Positions 1 to 7,416 of a stretch of 61,975 nt of DNA are shown in pieces. Made by a program: the position numbers and the translations under genes. Numbering within the stretch: the first letter of the stretch is position 1; the number at the start of each line of letters is the position of its first letter. This DNA comes from an uncultured Lachnospiraceae bacterium (GTDB lineage: Bacteria; Bacillota; Clostridia; Lachnospirales; Lachnospiraceae), in assembly GCA_910577175.1 (NCBI GenBank), contig CAJTLU010000006.1:122165-184139 (forward strand), written 5' to 3'. The notes beneath the pieces are model-generated. The model was not told the DNA's origin. It worked only from the letters and a program-made list of their open reading frames with translations, and did not search any database.

Positions 1-883
1 TTGGCTCCAGTTCTTCTTCCAAAGCTACCTCAGACACAGGCTCTGTTTCCATCTCCAGTTCAGACACCAGGTCTTCCACTGGCTCCGCTTCCATCTCCAG
101 CTCAGATACCAGGTCTTCCACTGGCTCCGCTTCCATCTCCAGCTCAGGTACCAGTTCTTCCACTGGCTCTGCTTCCATCTCCAGCTCCGCTTCCTCCGTG
201 GTTGCTGGCTCTTTCTCCATAGCAACCCCCGATATCAGGTCTTCCACTGTCGAACGGCCAGATACTGCAGGAATCCTGTCCGTCGTTTCCACTGCCTCTG
301 TAAGCTTCTGGAAATTTGCTTCCAGACTGCTCAACAGCTCTTTCCCTATCCGCTGCATACCTTCTGCGCTTCCCGAGGTATCTGCAAGTTTTGAAGTCAT
401 AGCTTCAAAACCTGTCTGTATGGTTTTCTGCAGCTCTCTGCACAAACGACCGAGTTCCTCCCGCTCACTAAGCGCTATCTGCTTTGCATTTTCCTTGTTA
501 TAAAGAATCAGCGTTTTCATCGTATTTTCCTGCGTCCGGATTACCTCTGACAATTTTTCCTTTAAGGCAGACATCCCCTCCGTCATTGCCTCCTGCTGCT
601 TCTTTACGGCAATGCCGACACTTTTTTCCGCTTTTTCATTGCTTCGCGCCCAATCTGCCATACGATCCGCAATCAAAACCTCGGATGTCTTCCCGGATGT
701 AGTCTGCTCCTGCTCCTTTGCCTCCTGCCCCCAGATAAAAAAGCACGAGGCTCCCATCAATACAACCCCCGCAGCGAGCACCATCCAAAGAGAGGAATGA
801 AACTCCGCCAGCACCACTCCGGCAAAAAATACTGCCACAACAAACAGCACAAAACTAATTTTTCTTTGTCCACTCTTTTTCAT
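1..883 (-). CDS. Coiled-coil membrane protein with acidic C-terminal repeats (partial, runs off left edge)
   Basis: An open frame of 294 codons runs from an ATG at 883 to the window edge with no stop, so the C-terminus is missing. The start MKKSGQRKISF is followed by two hydrophobic segments (about residues 9-26 and 31-50), forming a membrane hairpin. Residues about 60-215 are charged and helical (many E, K, Q, A), as in a coiled coil. From about residue 225 the chain becomes a very acidic tandem repeat of 14 residues (core EAEPVEDLVSELEM). The ATG overlaps the stop of the upstream ECF-S/DUF1893 gene (ATGA), so the two are translationally coupled and probably act together. I do not recognise the family. 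The layout of membrane anchor, coiled coil and acidic tail suggests a scaffold or RmuC/methyl-accepting-like protein without a signalling domain, but this is only inference. Confidence 0.75.
   Translation of the reverse strand, partial: MKKSGQRKISFVLFVVAVFFAGVVLAEFHSSLWMVLAAGVVLMGASCFFIWGQEAKEQEQTTSGKTSEVLIADRMADWARSNEKAEKSVGIAVKKQQEAMTEGMSALKEKLSEVIRTQENTMKTLILYNKENAKQIALSEREELGRLCRELQKTIQTGFEAMTSKLADTSGSAEGMQRIGKELLSSLEANFQKLTEAVETTDRIPAVSGRSTVEDLISGVAMEKEPATTEEAELEMEAEPVEELVPELEMEAEPVEDLVSELEMEAEPVEDLVSELEMETEPVSEVALEEELEP
55..180 (-). repeat. Three 42-bp in-frame tandem repeats
   Basis: Units at 55-96, 97-138 and 139-180 differ by only a few bases, and diverged partial copies flank them. 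Each unit encodes 14 residues (core EPVEDLVSELEMEA) in the minus-strand coding frame. Length polymorphism between strains is expected. Confidence 0.85.
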
Positions 884-1869
884 AGAACTTCCTGCCTTTC
901 TCTCTCCGCATTCTTTAATTCTTCCATCTTCTTCTTAACAGCTGCAAGAGCCTCCTTCTCATCCTCTATCTCCTGCACTGCCCTCTCCATCGGGCAAATC
1001 CCGTCGCCTGCCCGGTTGATAATTGCCTCGACACACTTTTCATACTCTGTATATACGCCGTGTTCCCTCAACCATTGCAGCGCCGCGGCACTGATGGTAA
1101 GTCCATAGCACGCCTTCACTCCTCCCAAAGTAAAAATCATCGCAGCCGCCTTTCCGACAATCTTATCTACGGCAAGCGCATCCTTTAACGCACCGTCCTC
1201 ATAAAGCCTTATCACCGGACCAATTCCCTGCCCATGCCCGGTCCGTACAATCATGTTCTCTTTTATAATCACACAGCTTGCTGTCCCTTCGGAAATCAGA
1301 TTAATTGCCGACCGGACCGCATTCGTTTCCCCCCTCTTATGCCCCTGCCGGAAAAACAAAATAACCGGCGGTATCAGCAGAAACTGGATGATAATACCGG
1401 GGAGTCCCGTAATAATGGCAGACCATACGGTAAGCGCCTTCATCGCCCCTCCCAGAAAAAGCAGAACCTGGAATACCAGCCCATAGACAGCCCTTCCGCA
1501 AAGCATTGCGCCAAGCAACGCCGGATAAACACCGAAGCGCATTTTCCCAAGCCTTGTCTTCCCATAAAGCAGCCCGCTGACCATGCCATAGGTGAAAAGC
1601 TCTCCGGACATAATCGGCACCATCGGATACAGCACCGGCATACCGGTCAGAACGCTGTTAATTACCGGAAGCAAAACGCCGCACAGCGCGCCGTAAAGCG
1701 GCCCGCACAAAAAACCGCAGAGAAACACGGGAATGTGCATCGGCAAAAGGACATTTCCCGAAATCCCCAACCCATGTGAAGCCGCAAACGGGAGAAGGAT
1801 ACCTGCCGCAAATAACATTCCTGTCATTGCAATTTTCTCGTTCTTCGTTTTTAAGAATGTACGGCCCAT
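880..1869 (-). CDS. ECF-transporter S-component-like membrane domain fused to DUF1893
   Basis: A protein of about 329 residues. The N-terminal ~185 residues hold about six hydrophobic segments with the small-residue-rich look of ECF transporter substrate-binding (S) subunits (for example GFLCGPLYGALCGVLLP). The C-terminal ~130 residues (from NLISEGTASCVI through YGLTISAAALQWL to GDGICPMERAV) match the DUF1893 family, whose TM1506 member has a cytidine-deaminase-like fold. The start at 1869 is chosen because AGGAGG lies 9 bases upstream and a consensus promoter at 1913-1941 would initiate near 1906. The longer frame to 2007 would therefore begin outside the transcript. The stop overlaps the next gene's ATG. 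The substrate is unknown. The fusion implies that the deaminase-like domain senses or acts on the imported compound, which is inference. Confidence 0.8.
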   Translation of the reverse strand: MGRTFLKTKNEKIAMTGMLFAAGILLPFAASHGLGISGNVLLPMHIPVFLCGFLCGPLYGALCGVLLPVINSVLTGMPVLYPMVPIMSGELFTYGMVSGLLYGKTRLGKMRFGVYPALLGAMLCGRAVYGLVFQVLLFLGGAMKALTVWSAIITGLPGIIIQFLLIPPVILFFRQGHKRGETNAVRSAINLISEGTASCVIIKENMIVRTGHGQGIGPVIRLYEDGALKDALAVDKIVGKAAAMIFTLGGVKACYGLTISAAALQWLREHGVYTEYEKCVEAIINRAGDGICPMERAVQEIEDEKEALAAVKKKMEELKNAERERQEVL

Positions 1870-1912
1870 TGCCATCTTCCTCCTGCACTGAAAAACAGTT
1901 TTCCTTATTTTC

Positions 1913-1941
1913 ATTATAGGATATCTGTACCAAGAAGTCAA
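1913..1941 (-). promoter_or_regulatory. Sigma-A promoter for the ECF-S/DUF1893 gene
   Basis: Minus strand TTGACT (1936-1941), 17-base spacer, perfect TATAAT (1913-1918). It lies about 44 bases upstream of the chosen start and decides that start. Confidence 0.8.
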
Positions 1942-2011
1942 GAAAACGAAATTCAAGAACGAAATTCTGAGTTTTGCGCGTATCCTGCGAATCATTGTTT
2001 CCTTCATAGAA

Positions 2012-2218
2012 GGGGCTGTCGCACGAAGCGCAGCCCCGGCTTACAAGCCAAACGTATCTTTTCCTGCAAAGAGAATACGGTTGTCTTATTTTTGCATGCG
2101 CGACGCTCCACCGGACTTCCTCTAAGTACCGCTAAGCCGCCTGGGTGCATCCTCGCGCGAAACGATACTAAAAGGAGATTCCGGCTCCGCTAAAAACACA
2201 GTTTTTCAGACAAATAAG
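2012..2218. repeat. Dispersed inverted-repeat element, copy A (with flanking hairpin)
   Basis: The stretch 2068-2218 starts with a CTTATTTTTGCATGCG terminal motif and ends in CAGACAAATAAG. Internally it matches copy B (3981-4125) in reverse orientation (CCGGACTTCCTCTAAG, TAAGCCGCC, CCTCGCGC). The adjoining hairpin GGGGCTG...CAGCCCC (2012-2037) and the following ~50 bases recur in inverted order beside copy F at 34.4-34.5 kb. No coding sequence is seen. It fills most of the gap between the ECF-S gene and metK. Confidence 0.7.
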
Positions 2219-2261
2219 TAAAACAGAGCAGCCGCACAAAACGCGCGGCCGCTCTGCTCTG
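2210..2261 (-). terminator. Terminator of metK
   Basis: On the minus strand a long GC-rich stem (CAGAGCA... pairing with ...TGCTCTG, 2224-2261) is followed by TTTTACTTATTT. It sits about 90 bases past the metK stop. Confidence 0.65.
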
Positions 2262-2353
2262 CAGGCTCAAGCCAGATGCTTTCCTCCGGCTTGTTTACTA
2301 CTACCTTTCTAAATTCCTCTATGCTTCCTTAAAATCCCGTACAGAACTGCCGG

Positions 2354-3547
2354 CTATTTTATGTATGCCCTTAACTGTTCTGCCTTGTCCGTCTTTTCCC
2401 ATGGCAAATCAAGGTCCGTCCTCCCGAAGTGTCCGTAGGAAGCCGTCTGCTTATAAATAGGACGACGTAAATCCAGCATTTTAATAATGCCTGCCGGACG
2501 CAAATCAAAATGCTTCCGGATCACTTCTACCAGCTCCTCATTAGACAATACCCCTGTACCAAAGGTATCTACCATAATGGATGTCGGCTGCGCTACGCCG
2601 ATTGCGTAGGAAAGCTGCACCTCACATTTCCTTGCAAGCCCTGCAGCCACAATATTTTTTGCCGCATAACGAGCCGCATAGCAGGCAGAACGGTCTACCT
2701 TTGTACAGTCCTTTCCGGAAAAGGCGCCACCGCCATGACGCGCATAACCACCATAAGTATCTACGATAATCTTGCGCCCGGTCAGGCCACTGTCACCGTT
2801 TGGTCCGCCGATAACAAAACGCCCCGTCGGGTTAATAAAATACTTTGTGTTTTCATCAATCAGCTCTTTCGGCAATACCGGGTCAAATACAAACTTTTTA
2901 ATATCCTCGCGGATCTGTTTCTGCGTAATCTCCGGCGCATGCTGTGTAGAAAGTACAACTGCATTCAAATGAACCGGTTCCCCTGCTTCATTATACTCTA
3001 CCGTTACCTGGGACTTTCCGTCCGGACGCAGATACGACAGCGTTCCGTCCTTACGCACCTTTGAGAGCTGCCTTGTCAGCTTGTGCGCCAGCGAAATCGG
3101 ATATGGCATCAGCTCTTCTGTTTCATCTGTTGCATAGCCAAACATCATACCCTGGTCTCCCGCGCCGATTGCTTCGATGTCCTCATCTGACATTTTATTT
3201 TCCTTTGCCTCAAGCGCCATATCAACACCCAGGGCAATATCTGCCGACTGCTTATCAAGCGTTACCAGTACTGCACAGGTGTCTGCATCAAATCCATAGC
3301 TCTCCCTGTCATAACCAATCGTACGCACCGTATCCCGTACCACCTGCTGGATATCTACGTTCGCTTTTGTCGTCACCTCGCCCATAACCATCACAAGCCC
3401 TGTGGTACATGCCGTTTCACAGGCCACGCGGCTCATCGGGTCCTGCGCCATCATTGCATCCAGAATTGCATCAGAAATCTGGTCGCAGACCTTGTCCGGA
3501 TGCCCCTCTGTTACTGATTCCGAAGTAAATAAAAACTTATCGCCCAT
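2354..3547 (-). CDS. metK: S-adenosylmethionine synthetase
   Basis: Makes S-adenosylmethionine from methionine and ATP in the cytoplasm. At 397 residues the length is normal for MetK. Visible family signatures are GHPDKVCDQISD near the N-terminus (ATP and metal binding), GAGDQGMMFGYA around residue 120, and GGGAFSGKDCTKVDRSA around residue 265 (P-loop-like). The start at 3547 (MGDKFLFTSESV) follows AAAGGAG. The longer frame to 3592 adds 15 residues without a site and would begin in the riboswitch leader. The gene is monocistronic, with its own SAM-I riboswitch and promoter upstream and a terminator downstream, so the product feeds back on its own transcription. Confidence 0.98.
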   Translation of the reverse strand: MGDKFLFTSESVTEGHPDKVCDQISDAILDAMMAQDPMSRVACETACTTGLVMVMGEVTTKANVDIQQVVRDTVRTIGYDRESYGFDADTCAVLVTLDKQSADIALGVDMALEAKENKMSDEDIEAIGAGDQGMMFGYATDETEELMPYPISLAHKLTRQLSKVRKDGTLSYLRPDGKSQVTVEYNEAGEPVHLNAVVLSTQHAPEITQKQIREDIKKFVFDPVLPKELIDENTKYFINPTGRFVIGGPNGDSGLTGRKIIVDTYGGYARHGGGAFSGKDCTKVDRSACYAARYAAKNIVAAGLARKCEVQLSYAIGVAQPTSIMVDTFGTGVLSNEELVEVIRKHFDLRPAGIIKMLDLRRPIYKQTASYGHFGRTDLDLPWEKTDKAEQLRAYIK

Positions 3548-3607
3548 CTTTTTTCTCCTTTCGTTATCTGCTGCTTTCTTTGCTTTCAGCATACGCTGCT
3601 GCTACAA

Positions 3608-3634
3608 AACAAAAAGCCCGCTTGCGGACTCTGC
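3608..3634 (-). terminator. Riboswitch expression-platform terminator upstream of metK
   Basis: Minus-strand stem AGTCCG/CGGGCT capped by CAAG and followed by TTTTTGTTTTG, just before the metK ribosome binding site. The 5' arm includes CGCAGAGTC, which is complementary to GACTCTGCG in the aptamer, so an alternative pairing is possible. Confidence 0.8.
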
Positions 3635-3661
3635 GCTGCGGACTCGATATCTTAAATCAAA

Positions 3662-3763
3662 TCCCTTATTGTTCGGCATTCCTGCCGCTCAACTTGGCAC
3701 CTTCCCTTCCGGGGGTTGCCGTGACTTCGCAGAGTCTTTACTCTCCGTCACTCTGAATAAGAG
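3662..3763 (-). promoter_or_regulatory. SAM-I (S-box) riboswitch aptamer
   Basis: Read on the minus strand, the element shows the S-box signatures in order: CTCTTATTCAGAG at the 5' P1/P2 region, GTCACGGCAACC, then AAGGTGCCAA, a GC hairpin (GCGGCAGGAATGCCG), and AATAAG closing P1 with CTTATT. It lies between a sigma-A promoter and a terminator directly ahead of metK. High SAM should stabilise the aptamer and allow the terminator to form, switching metK off. Confidence 0.93.
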
Positions 3764-3799
3764 TTTTTGCATATGAAATTTTCTTTCTAAGACAGTGCT

Positions 3800-3828
3800 A
3801 TCATACACCCGTTTCATTCATTTGTCAA
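3800..3828 (-). promoter_or_regulatory. Sigma-A promoter of metK leader
   Basis: Minus strand TTGACA (3823-3828), 17 bases, TATGAT (3800-3805), about 35 bases before the riboswitch aptamer. Confidence 0.8.
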
Positions 3829-3980
3829 GCAGAAGTTCCTCTGGTTTCCGCATTTTCTGAATGACCCTGATAAGAAGATGATGCGAAACCTTTTGACAAC
3901 TGATAAAAGCAAGACTTCTTTATAAAACGGTTCTGCAATCATGGTTCAAAATTCCGCTCATACGGGCCATGATAGGGCTG

Positions 3981-4125
3981 CCTTATTTTTGCATTTGTCC
4001 GAAGGACCGGGTTTTTAGCGAAACCGGAATCACCTCTTAGAGCTGGTCAGGCGCGAGGACGCCACCGGGCGGCTTAACAGCTCTTAGAGGAAGTCCGGCG
4101 AAGCGCCAGCGCATGCAAAATAAGG
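3981..4125. repeat. Dispersed inverted-repeat element, copy B (most complete)
   Basis: 145 bp with near-perfect terminal inverted repeats, CCTTATTTTTGCAT at the left and ATGCAAAATAAGG at the right. Internal short dyads include TTGTCCGAAGGACC, CTCTTAGAGC and GCTCTTAGAGG. It has no open reading frame and lies in the gap between metK and the ABC-2 operon. Similar sequence occurs at about 2.1, 14.4, 18.0, 19.6 and 34.4 kb. Confidence 0.85.
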
Positions 4126-4174
4126 CAACACTTCTCCCCTTTCACAGCAAAGGAATATCTGCACCCGGCCTTTG

Positions 4175-5209
4175 CTATTGATTTATCGTATAATTTTCAA
4201 TATTGCTTATGCTTTCTTCGCTTTTCCATGACTGATACAGCCGGGCGATTACCTGCTCGATGGGAACCCGCCTGATCTCCACGTCCCTGATGCCATCTGC
4301 CTGGGACAACATCTCCAGCAAAACCCGGACCGGCGTACAGGACAGATCGGCTTCAAATTCAAAGACTCCGTGCTCCCCACTCAGCAGCCGGCATCCCTGA
4401 AGCTCCGGCTCTCTTCCGTCAGTAGTAACCGTGAAATTCGTCATGTTCCCCGCAAGCATGCGTAGTCCGTCAAAATCACCGTCATAAACAAGCCTTCCCT
4501 TGGAAATCATCATAATTCTCCGGGCCATCTCTTCCAGATCATCCATATCATGGCTGGTCACCAGAATCGTCACGCCCTCCTCCCGGTTTATCTTTTTCAG
4601 AAATTCTATCATCTGGCGTTTGGCCACCACATCCAGACCAAGAGTCGGCTCGTCCAGCAGGACCAGCTCCGGCGAATGTAGCAGCATCATGGCCAGATCC
4701 GCCCGCATTCGCTGCCCCAGGGATAACTCTCTGGCAAAGGTATTCAGGATTCCGTCGATTTCCAGAAGCTCCCTCACCCTGTCCAGATTCCGCTTATAGA
4801 CCGGATCCGGAATGTCCCAGACCACCTTTTTCCATTCAAAGCTCTGTATCACCGGATGATCCCACCAAAGCTCTGTCCTATTGCCAAACAAAACCCCGAG
4901 CCTTTTCATAAGCGCTATTCTGTCCTTCTCCGGCGACATCCCCAATACGGAAATCCTACCTTTCGTGGGCTGAAGCATACCGGACAGCAGCTTCATGGTA
5001 GTACTCTTTCCCGCTCCGTTGGGACCGGCATAGGCCACGAATTCACCCTTTCTGATCTGAAAGGAAACATCCTCCAATGCGGCCACTGTCCTTTTCTGCT
5101 GCCTGAAAATGCTCCTGGCTCCCTCCCTTTTCTGCCATTGTATAAATATTTTGCTGACGGAATCCGCAATTACCGCCGCCTGCTCAGGAACGATGACCGC
5201 CTGAGACAT
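4175..5209 (-). CDS. ABC-2 exporter ATPase (COG4586-like)
   Basis: Nucleotide-binding subunit of a three-gene exporter. Walker A is GPNGAGKST around residue 63, the signature is LSLGQRMRADLAMMLL, Walker B is LVLLDEPTLGLD, and the switch histidine is in VTSHDMDD. The ~80-residue tail after the ATPase core is typical of COG4586 proteins, which pair with PF06182-type permeases as seen here. The start at 5209 (MSQAVIVPEQ) has AAGGGA 9 bases upstream. An ATG at 5233 with AAAGGA is equally possible, and the frame open to 5314 is too long. It overlaps the end of the preceding permease gene, implying coupled translation. The substrate is unknown; the leader upstream of the operon suggests a drug or ribosome-targeting compound, which is inference. 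Confidence 0.93.
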   Translation of the reverse strand: MSQAVIVPEQAAVIADSVSKIFIQWQKREGARSIFRQQKRTVAALEDVSFQIRKGEFVAYAGPNGAGKSTTMKLLSGMLQPTKGRISVLGMSPEKDRIALMKRLGVLFGNRTELWWDHPVIQSFEWKKVVWDIPDPVYKRNLDRVRELLEIDGILNTFARELSLGQRMRADLAMMLLHSPELVLLDEPTLGLDVVAKRQMIEFLKKINREEGVTILVTSHDMDDLEEMARRIMMISKGRLVYDGDFDGLRMLAGNMTNFTVTTDGREPELQGCRLLSGEHGVFEFEADLSCTPVRVLLEMLSQADGIRDVEIRRVPIEQVIARLYQSWKSEESISNIENYTINQ

Positions 5210-6029
5210 ATCTGTTAATCCCTTTTTTAACATAATATCTAAATCCTTTCTTAAAAAAATGTGCTGCCGTAAACATTGTAAAAAGCGCAAATACGGCTGG
5301 ATAAAAGTTTTCAAATGCAGTCGTCTTTCCCAGCAATATCATTGTGGGGAACCATGCCGTAAGCCCTGCCGGAAAAAAAGCCAAAAGCGGATACCTGACA
5401 TACGCCGGCATACCGGACAGCGGGAACGTCATGGCCCGCTCCACGCTGTATATCACTGTACTTGATATTTCCTCGCACTGTACCGGTGCGTAAAAGGCAA
5501 GACTGGAAAGCAGATAGGAGAGGGACACCACAATCACCATACTGGCTACCAGCAAAAGGACCAACAGTCCCAGCCACCACCAGACAAAAGTCATGTCCAG
5601 ATTGCACAGCGCCACAATCAGCAACGCAACTCCTGTTAAAAAGGTACTGGAACCGGTAAAGGGAAAAATCCCCACCGTAAGCTGTACCCCATAGGGAAGA
5701 GGCATGATAAACATATGCTCCCACTGACCTCTGCCGATAATCCTGCTGGGAAACAGGGCGTTGCTGCCTCCCATCATATTCAGGAAGCCCATGACAATAT
5801 TGCCGTACGCCAGCATAAACAGAACCTCAAACCGGTCCATGCCGCCAATCCCGCCGAATTTCCACGCCAGAAGAAATATTCCGGAAATAGCCGATACATT
5901 GGAAATCAAATCCGCCGCTATGACAAGGGCCATAAACTTCCCGTCCCGCGTCAGGGATGCCAGATCCATCCTTGCATACATCCCCAGCAGCTTAAAATAC
6001 CTCTTTAATGATACCTTTTTATCCACCAA
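5184..6029 (-). CDS. ABC-2 exporter permease (COG3694-like)
   Basis: 281 residues with six predicted membrane segments and an N-terminal cytoplasmic stretch (KKVSLKRYFKLLGMYARMDL) typical of PF06182 permeases. The motif GRGQWEHMFIMPLP after the second segment resembles the R-G-xx-D/E-xx-L-xx-P motif of this family. The start is TTG at 6029 or GTG at 6026, both within reach of GAGAGG. It overlaps the upstream permease by 11 bases and the downstream ATPase by about 26. It forms the membrane channel with the next gene upstream and is powered by the ATPase downstream. Confidence 0.88.
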   Translation of the reverse strand: MVDKKVSLKRYFKLLGMYARMDLASLTRDGKFMALVIAADLISNVSAISGIFLLAWKFGGIGGMDRFEVLFMLAYGNIVMGFLNMMGGSNALFPSRIIGRGQWEHMFIMPLPYGVQLTVGIFPFTGSSTFLTGVALLIVALCNLDMTFVWWWLGLLVLLLVASMVIVVSLSYLLSSLAFYAPVQCEEISSTVIYSVERAMTFPLSGMPAYVRYPLLAFFPAGLTAWFPTMILLGKTTAFENFYPAVFALFTMFTAAHFFKKGFRYYVKKGINRYVSGGHRS

Positions 6030-6789
6030 AGCTCACCATCCTCTCTCTTGACCTCCGAAACCAAAAGACTGCGGCAGTCCACATTACAATATTCCAGAAA
6101 AGCTGTACCGGCAGAACCCCGGCTGCATCCGCACTCCCTACATACAATGCCAAAAAGGCTCCTCCCAGACTGCCGAAGGGCTGATAGCGAATCCATCCGT
6201 CCATGCCGAAGGGCAGGATTCTAAAGGGTACCACCGTCCCCGAAAAAAAGGATACGATGGCGCTCCTTATCACATAGGTAAGCCAGGACACATTGCGAAG
6301 TCTGATTGTAACACAGTAAAATATAAATTCAAAAGCAAATCCCAGCGATACACTTAAAAACAGCGACGGAACCACCCAAAGGGTTTTGGGCAGAATCTGA
6401 ATCCCGAAAACCGGGGCAGCCAGCAGCATGGGCAATGAAAAGAAAAGCAGCATGGGCACCCACTCTCCCGCAGTCCTTGCAATCACCTGCCCGAACACCG
6501 ACATGGGACGAGTAAACATCTCCATGCTCCTGGTGTCAAAATCCCAGGCCGACAGGCACGTATTTACAATCATCAGATCCCCTGCCAGAACATTGACATA
6601 GGTATAGCTTAAAAGCTGTGAAACCGACATTTCCACCTCTGCCCCCTTCTCCGCCAGTAGCCTCCAGATAAACAGCAGAGGCACCAGAGATACCAGCCTC
6701 ATGAAAATTTCCGGTATAAGATATACCAAACCGCCATTTGTCTTGCTCCGCACTGACATCCGGGCGGTTATTCCATATTTTCCAAACAT
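6019..6789 (-). CDS. ABC-2 exporter permease (COG4587-like)
   Basis: 256 residues with six hydrophobic segments. The segment FDTRSMEMFTRPMSVFGQVIAR after the second helix is the counterpart of the family motif in its partner. It is the first structural gene of the exporter operon, with AAAGGAGAG before the ATG at 6789. No promoter is seen in the 140 bases between it and the upstream hairpin, so expression probably depends on readthrough of the terminator at 6931-6973. Confidence 0.88.
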   Translation of the reverse strand: MFGKYGITARMSVRSKTNGGLVYLIPEIFMRLVSLVPLLFIWRLLAEKGAEVEMSVSQLLSYTYVNVLAGDLMIVNTCLSAWDFDTRSMEMFTRPMSVFGQVIARTAGEWVPMLLFFSLPMLLAAPVFGIQILPKTLWVVPSLFLSVSLGFAFEFIFYCVTIRLRNVSWLTYVIRSAIVSFFSGTVVPFRILPFGMDGWIRYQPFGSLGGAFLALYVGSADAAGVLPVQLFWNIVMWTAAVFWFRRSRERMVSFGG

Positions 6790-6908
6790 ATCTATTTCTC
6801 TCCTTTTACAGTTTTTCTGCCTGCCCCCAGGCTCTCTTTTCTCCTGACCTTTGCTTTTCTTCGGACTTTGCTTTCCTCCGAAATCCGCGTTCTCCGGGGC
6901 AGACAGAC

Positions 6909-7019
6909 TTATATGTTTCCTGTTTTAGGGCACAAAAATACCCTGCGCAGACTGTTTTGTCCACGCAGGGTATACCTTCCCAAAGTCATCTTTGTATTCG
7001 CATAGCGGTGTATCACCAC
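6909..7019 (-). CDS. Short leader ORF spanning the attenuator hairpin
   Basis: 36 codons from GTG (7019) with GGGGAG 8 bases upstream. The product begins MVIHRYANTKMTLGRYTL and ends at TAA 6909. The terminator hairpin (6931-6973) lies inside this frame, so ribosomes moving along the ORF would disrupt the terminator, the usual logic of translational attenuation. From memory, the DNA around the ANTKMTL codons resembles leaders of ribosome-protection tetracycline-resistance genes. I could not verify that. It may be regulatory only. Confidence 0.4.
   Translation of the reverse strand: MVIHRYANTKMTLGRYTLRGQNSLRRVFLCPKTGNI
6931..6973 (-). terminator. Attenuator-like terminator ahead of the ABC-2 exporter
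   Basis: Minus-strand stem ATACCCTGCG...CGCAGGGTAT (10 perfect pairs) followed by TTTTTG. It lies downstream of a strong promoter and two short ORFs and upstream of the exporter genes, which have no other visible promoter. Confidence 0.8.
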
Positions 7020-7043
7020 AGGGTTATCTCCCCGTCATGTCTC

Positions 7044-7199
7044 CTAGCAATGCTTTACATGGTGAGCAGCGTACAAAACAATCCGTTTCCCAAAAATGGG
7101 CATAGTTGTCCCTGCACTCGCCATTTTATACGTAAATTTGCGTATAATGTCACTGCCACGAAATAATTCCTTTGCCAGAAGAACTTCGTATTGCTTCAT
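7044..7199 (-). CDS. Small leader ORF of 51 codons
   Basis: ATG at 7199 follows AAAGGCGGTGAG, and the product runs from MKQYEVLLAK to ...LYAAHHVKHC, ending in TAG. It is the first frame after the promoter at 7232-7260. It is basic and soluble-looking with no recognised domain. The position suggests a leader peptide or small regulator for the exporter. It could also be the remnant of a larger protein. Confidence 0.5.
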   Translation of the reverse strand: MKQYEVLLAKELFRGSDIIRKFTYKMASAGTTMPIFGKRIVLYAAHHVKHC

Positions 7200-7231
7200 A
7201 CTTCTCACCGCCTTTCCCAAATGATAAATGG

Positions 7232-7260
7232 ATTATACCACATTTTCCCCGGAGCTGCAA
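7232..7260 (-). promoter_or_regulatory. Promoter of the exporter leader transcript
   Basis: Minus strand TTGCAG (7255-7260), 17-base spacer, perfect TATAAT (7232-7237), about 30 bases upstream of the first leader ORF. Confidence 0.75.
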
Positions 7261-7416
7261 CCGGAAGTTTTTCGCCTTTTCAAGACTCTAAACATTCATT
7301 CTATCCATCGCAATTCCTGTTCATGATAGATATATCTTTCTCTTTTATCCTTTTGTTATCTTTTAAACAATTGAACACAGAATCAATTGCAGCTAATTTT
7401 AGATACTTTCACGCCG

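Noticed and set aside
1870..2007. N-terminal extension of the ECF-S/DUF1893 gene to an ATG at 2007
   Set aside because: A consensus promoter at 1913-1941 would begin transcription inside this stretch, and AGGAGG supports the start at 1869.
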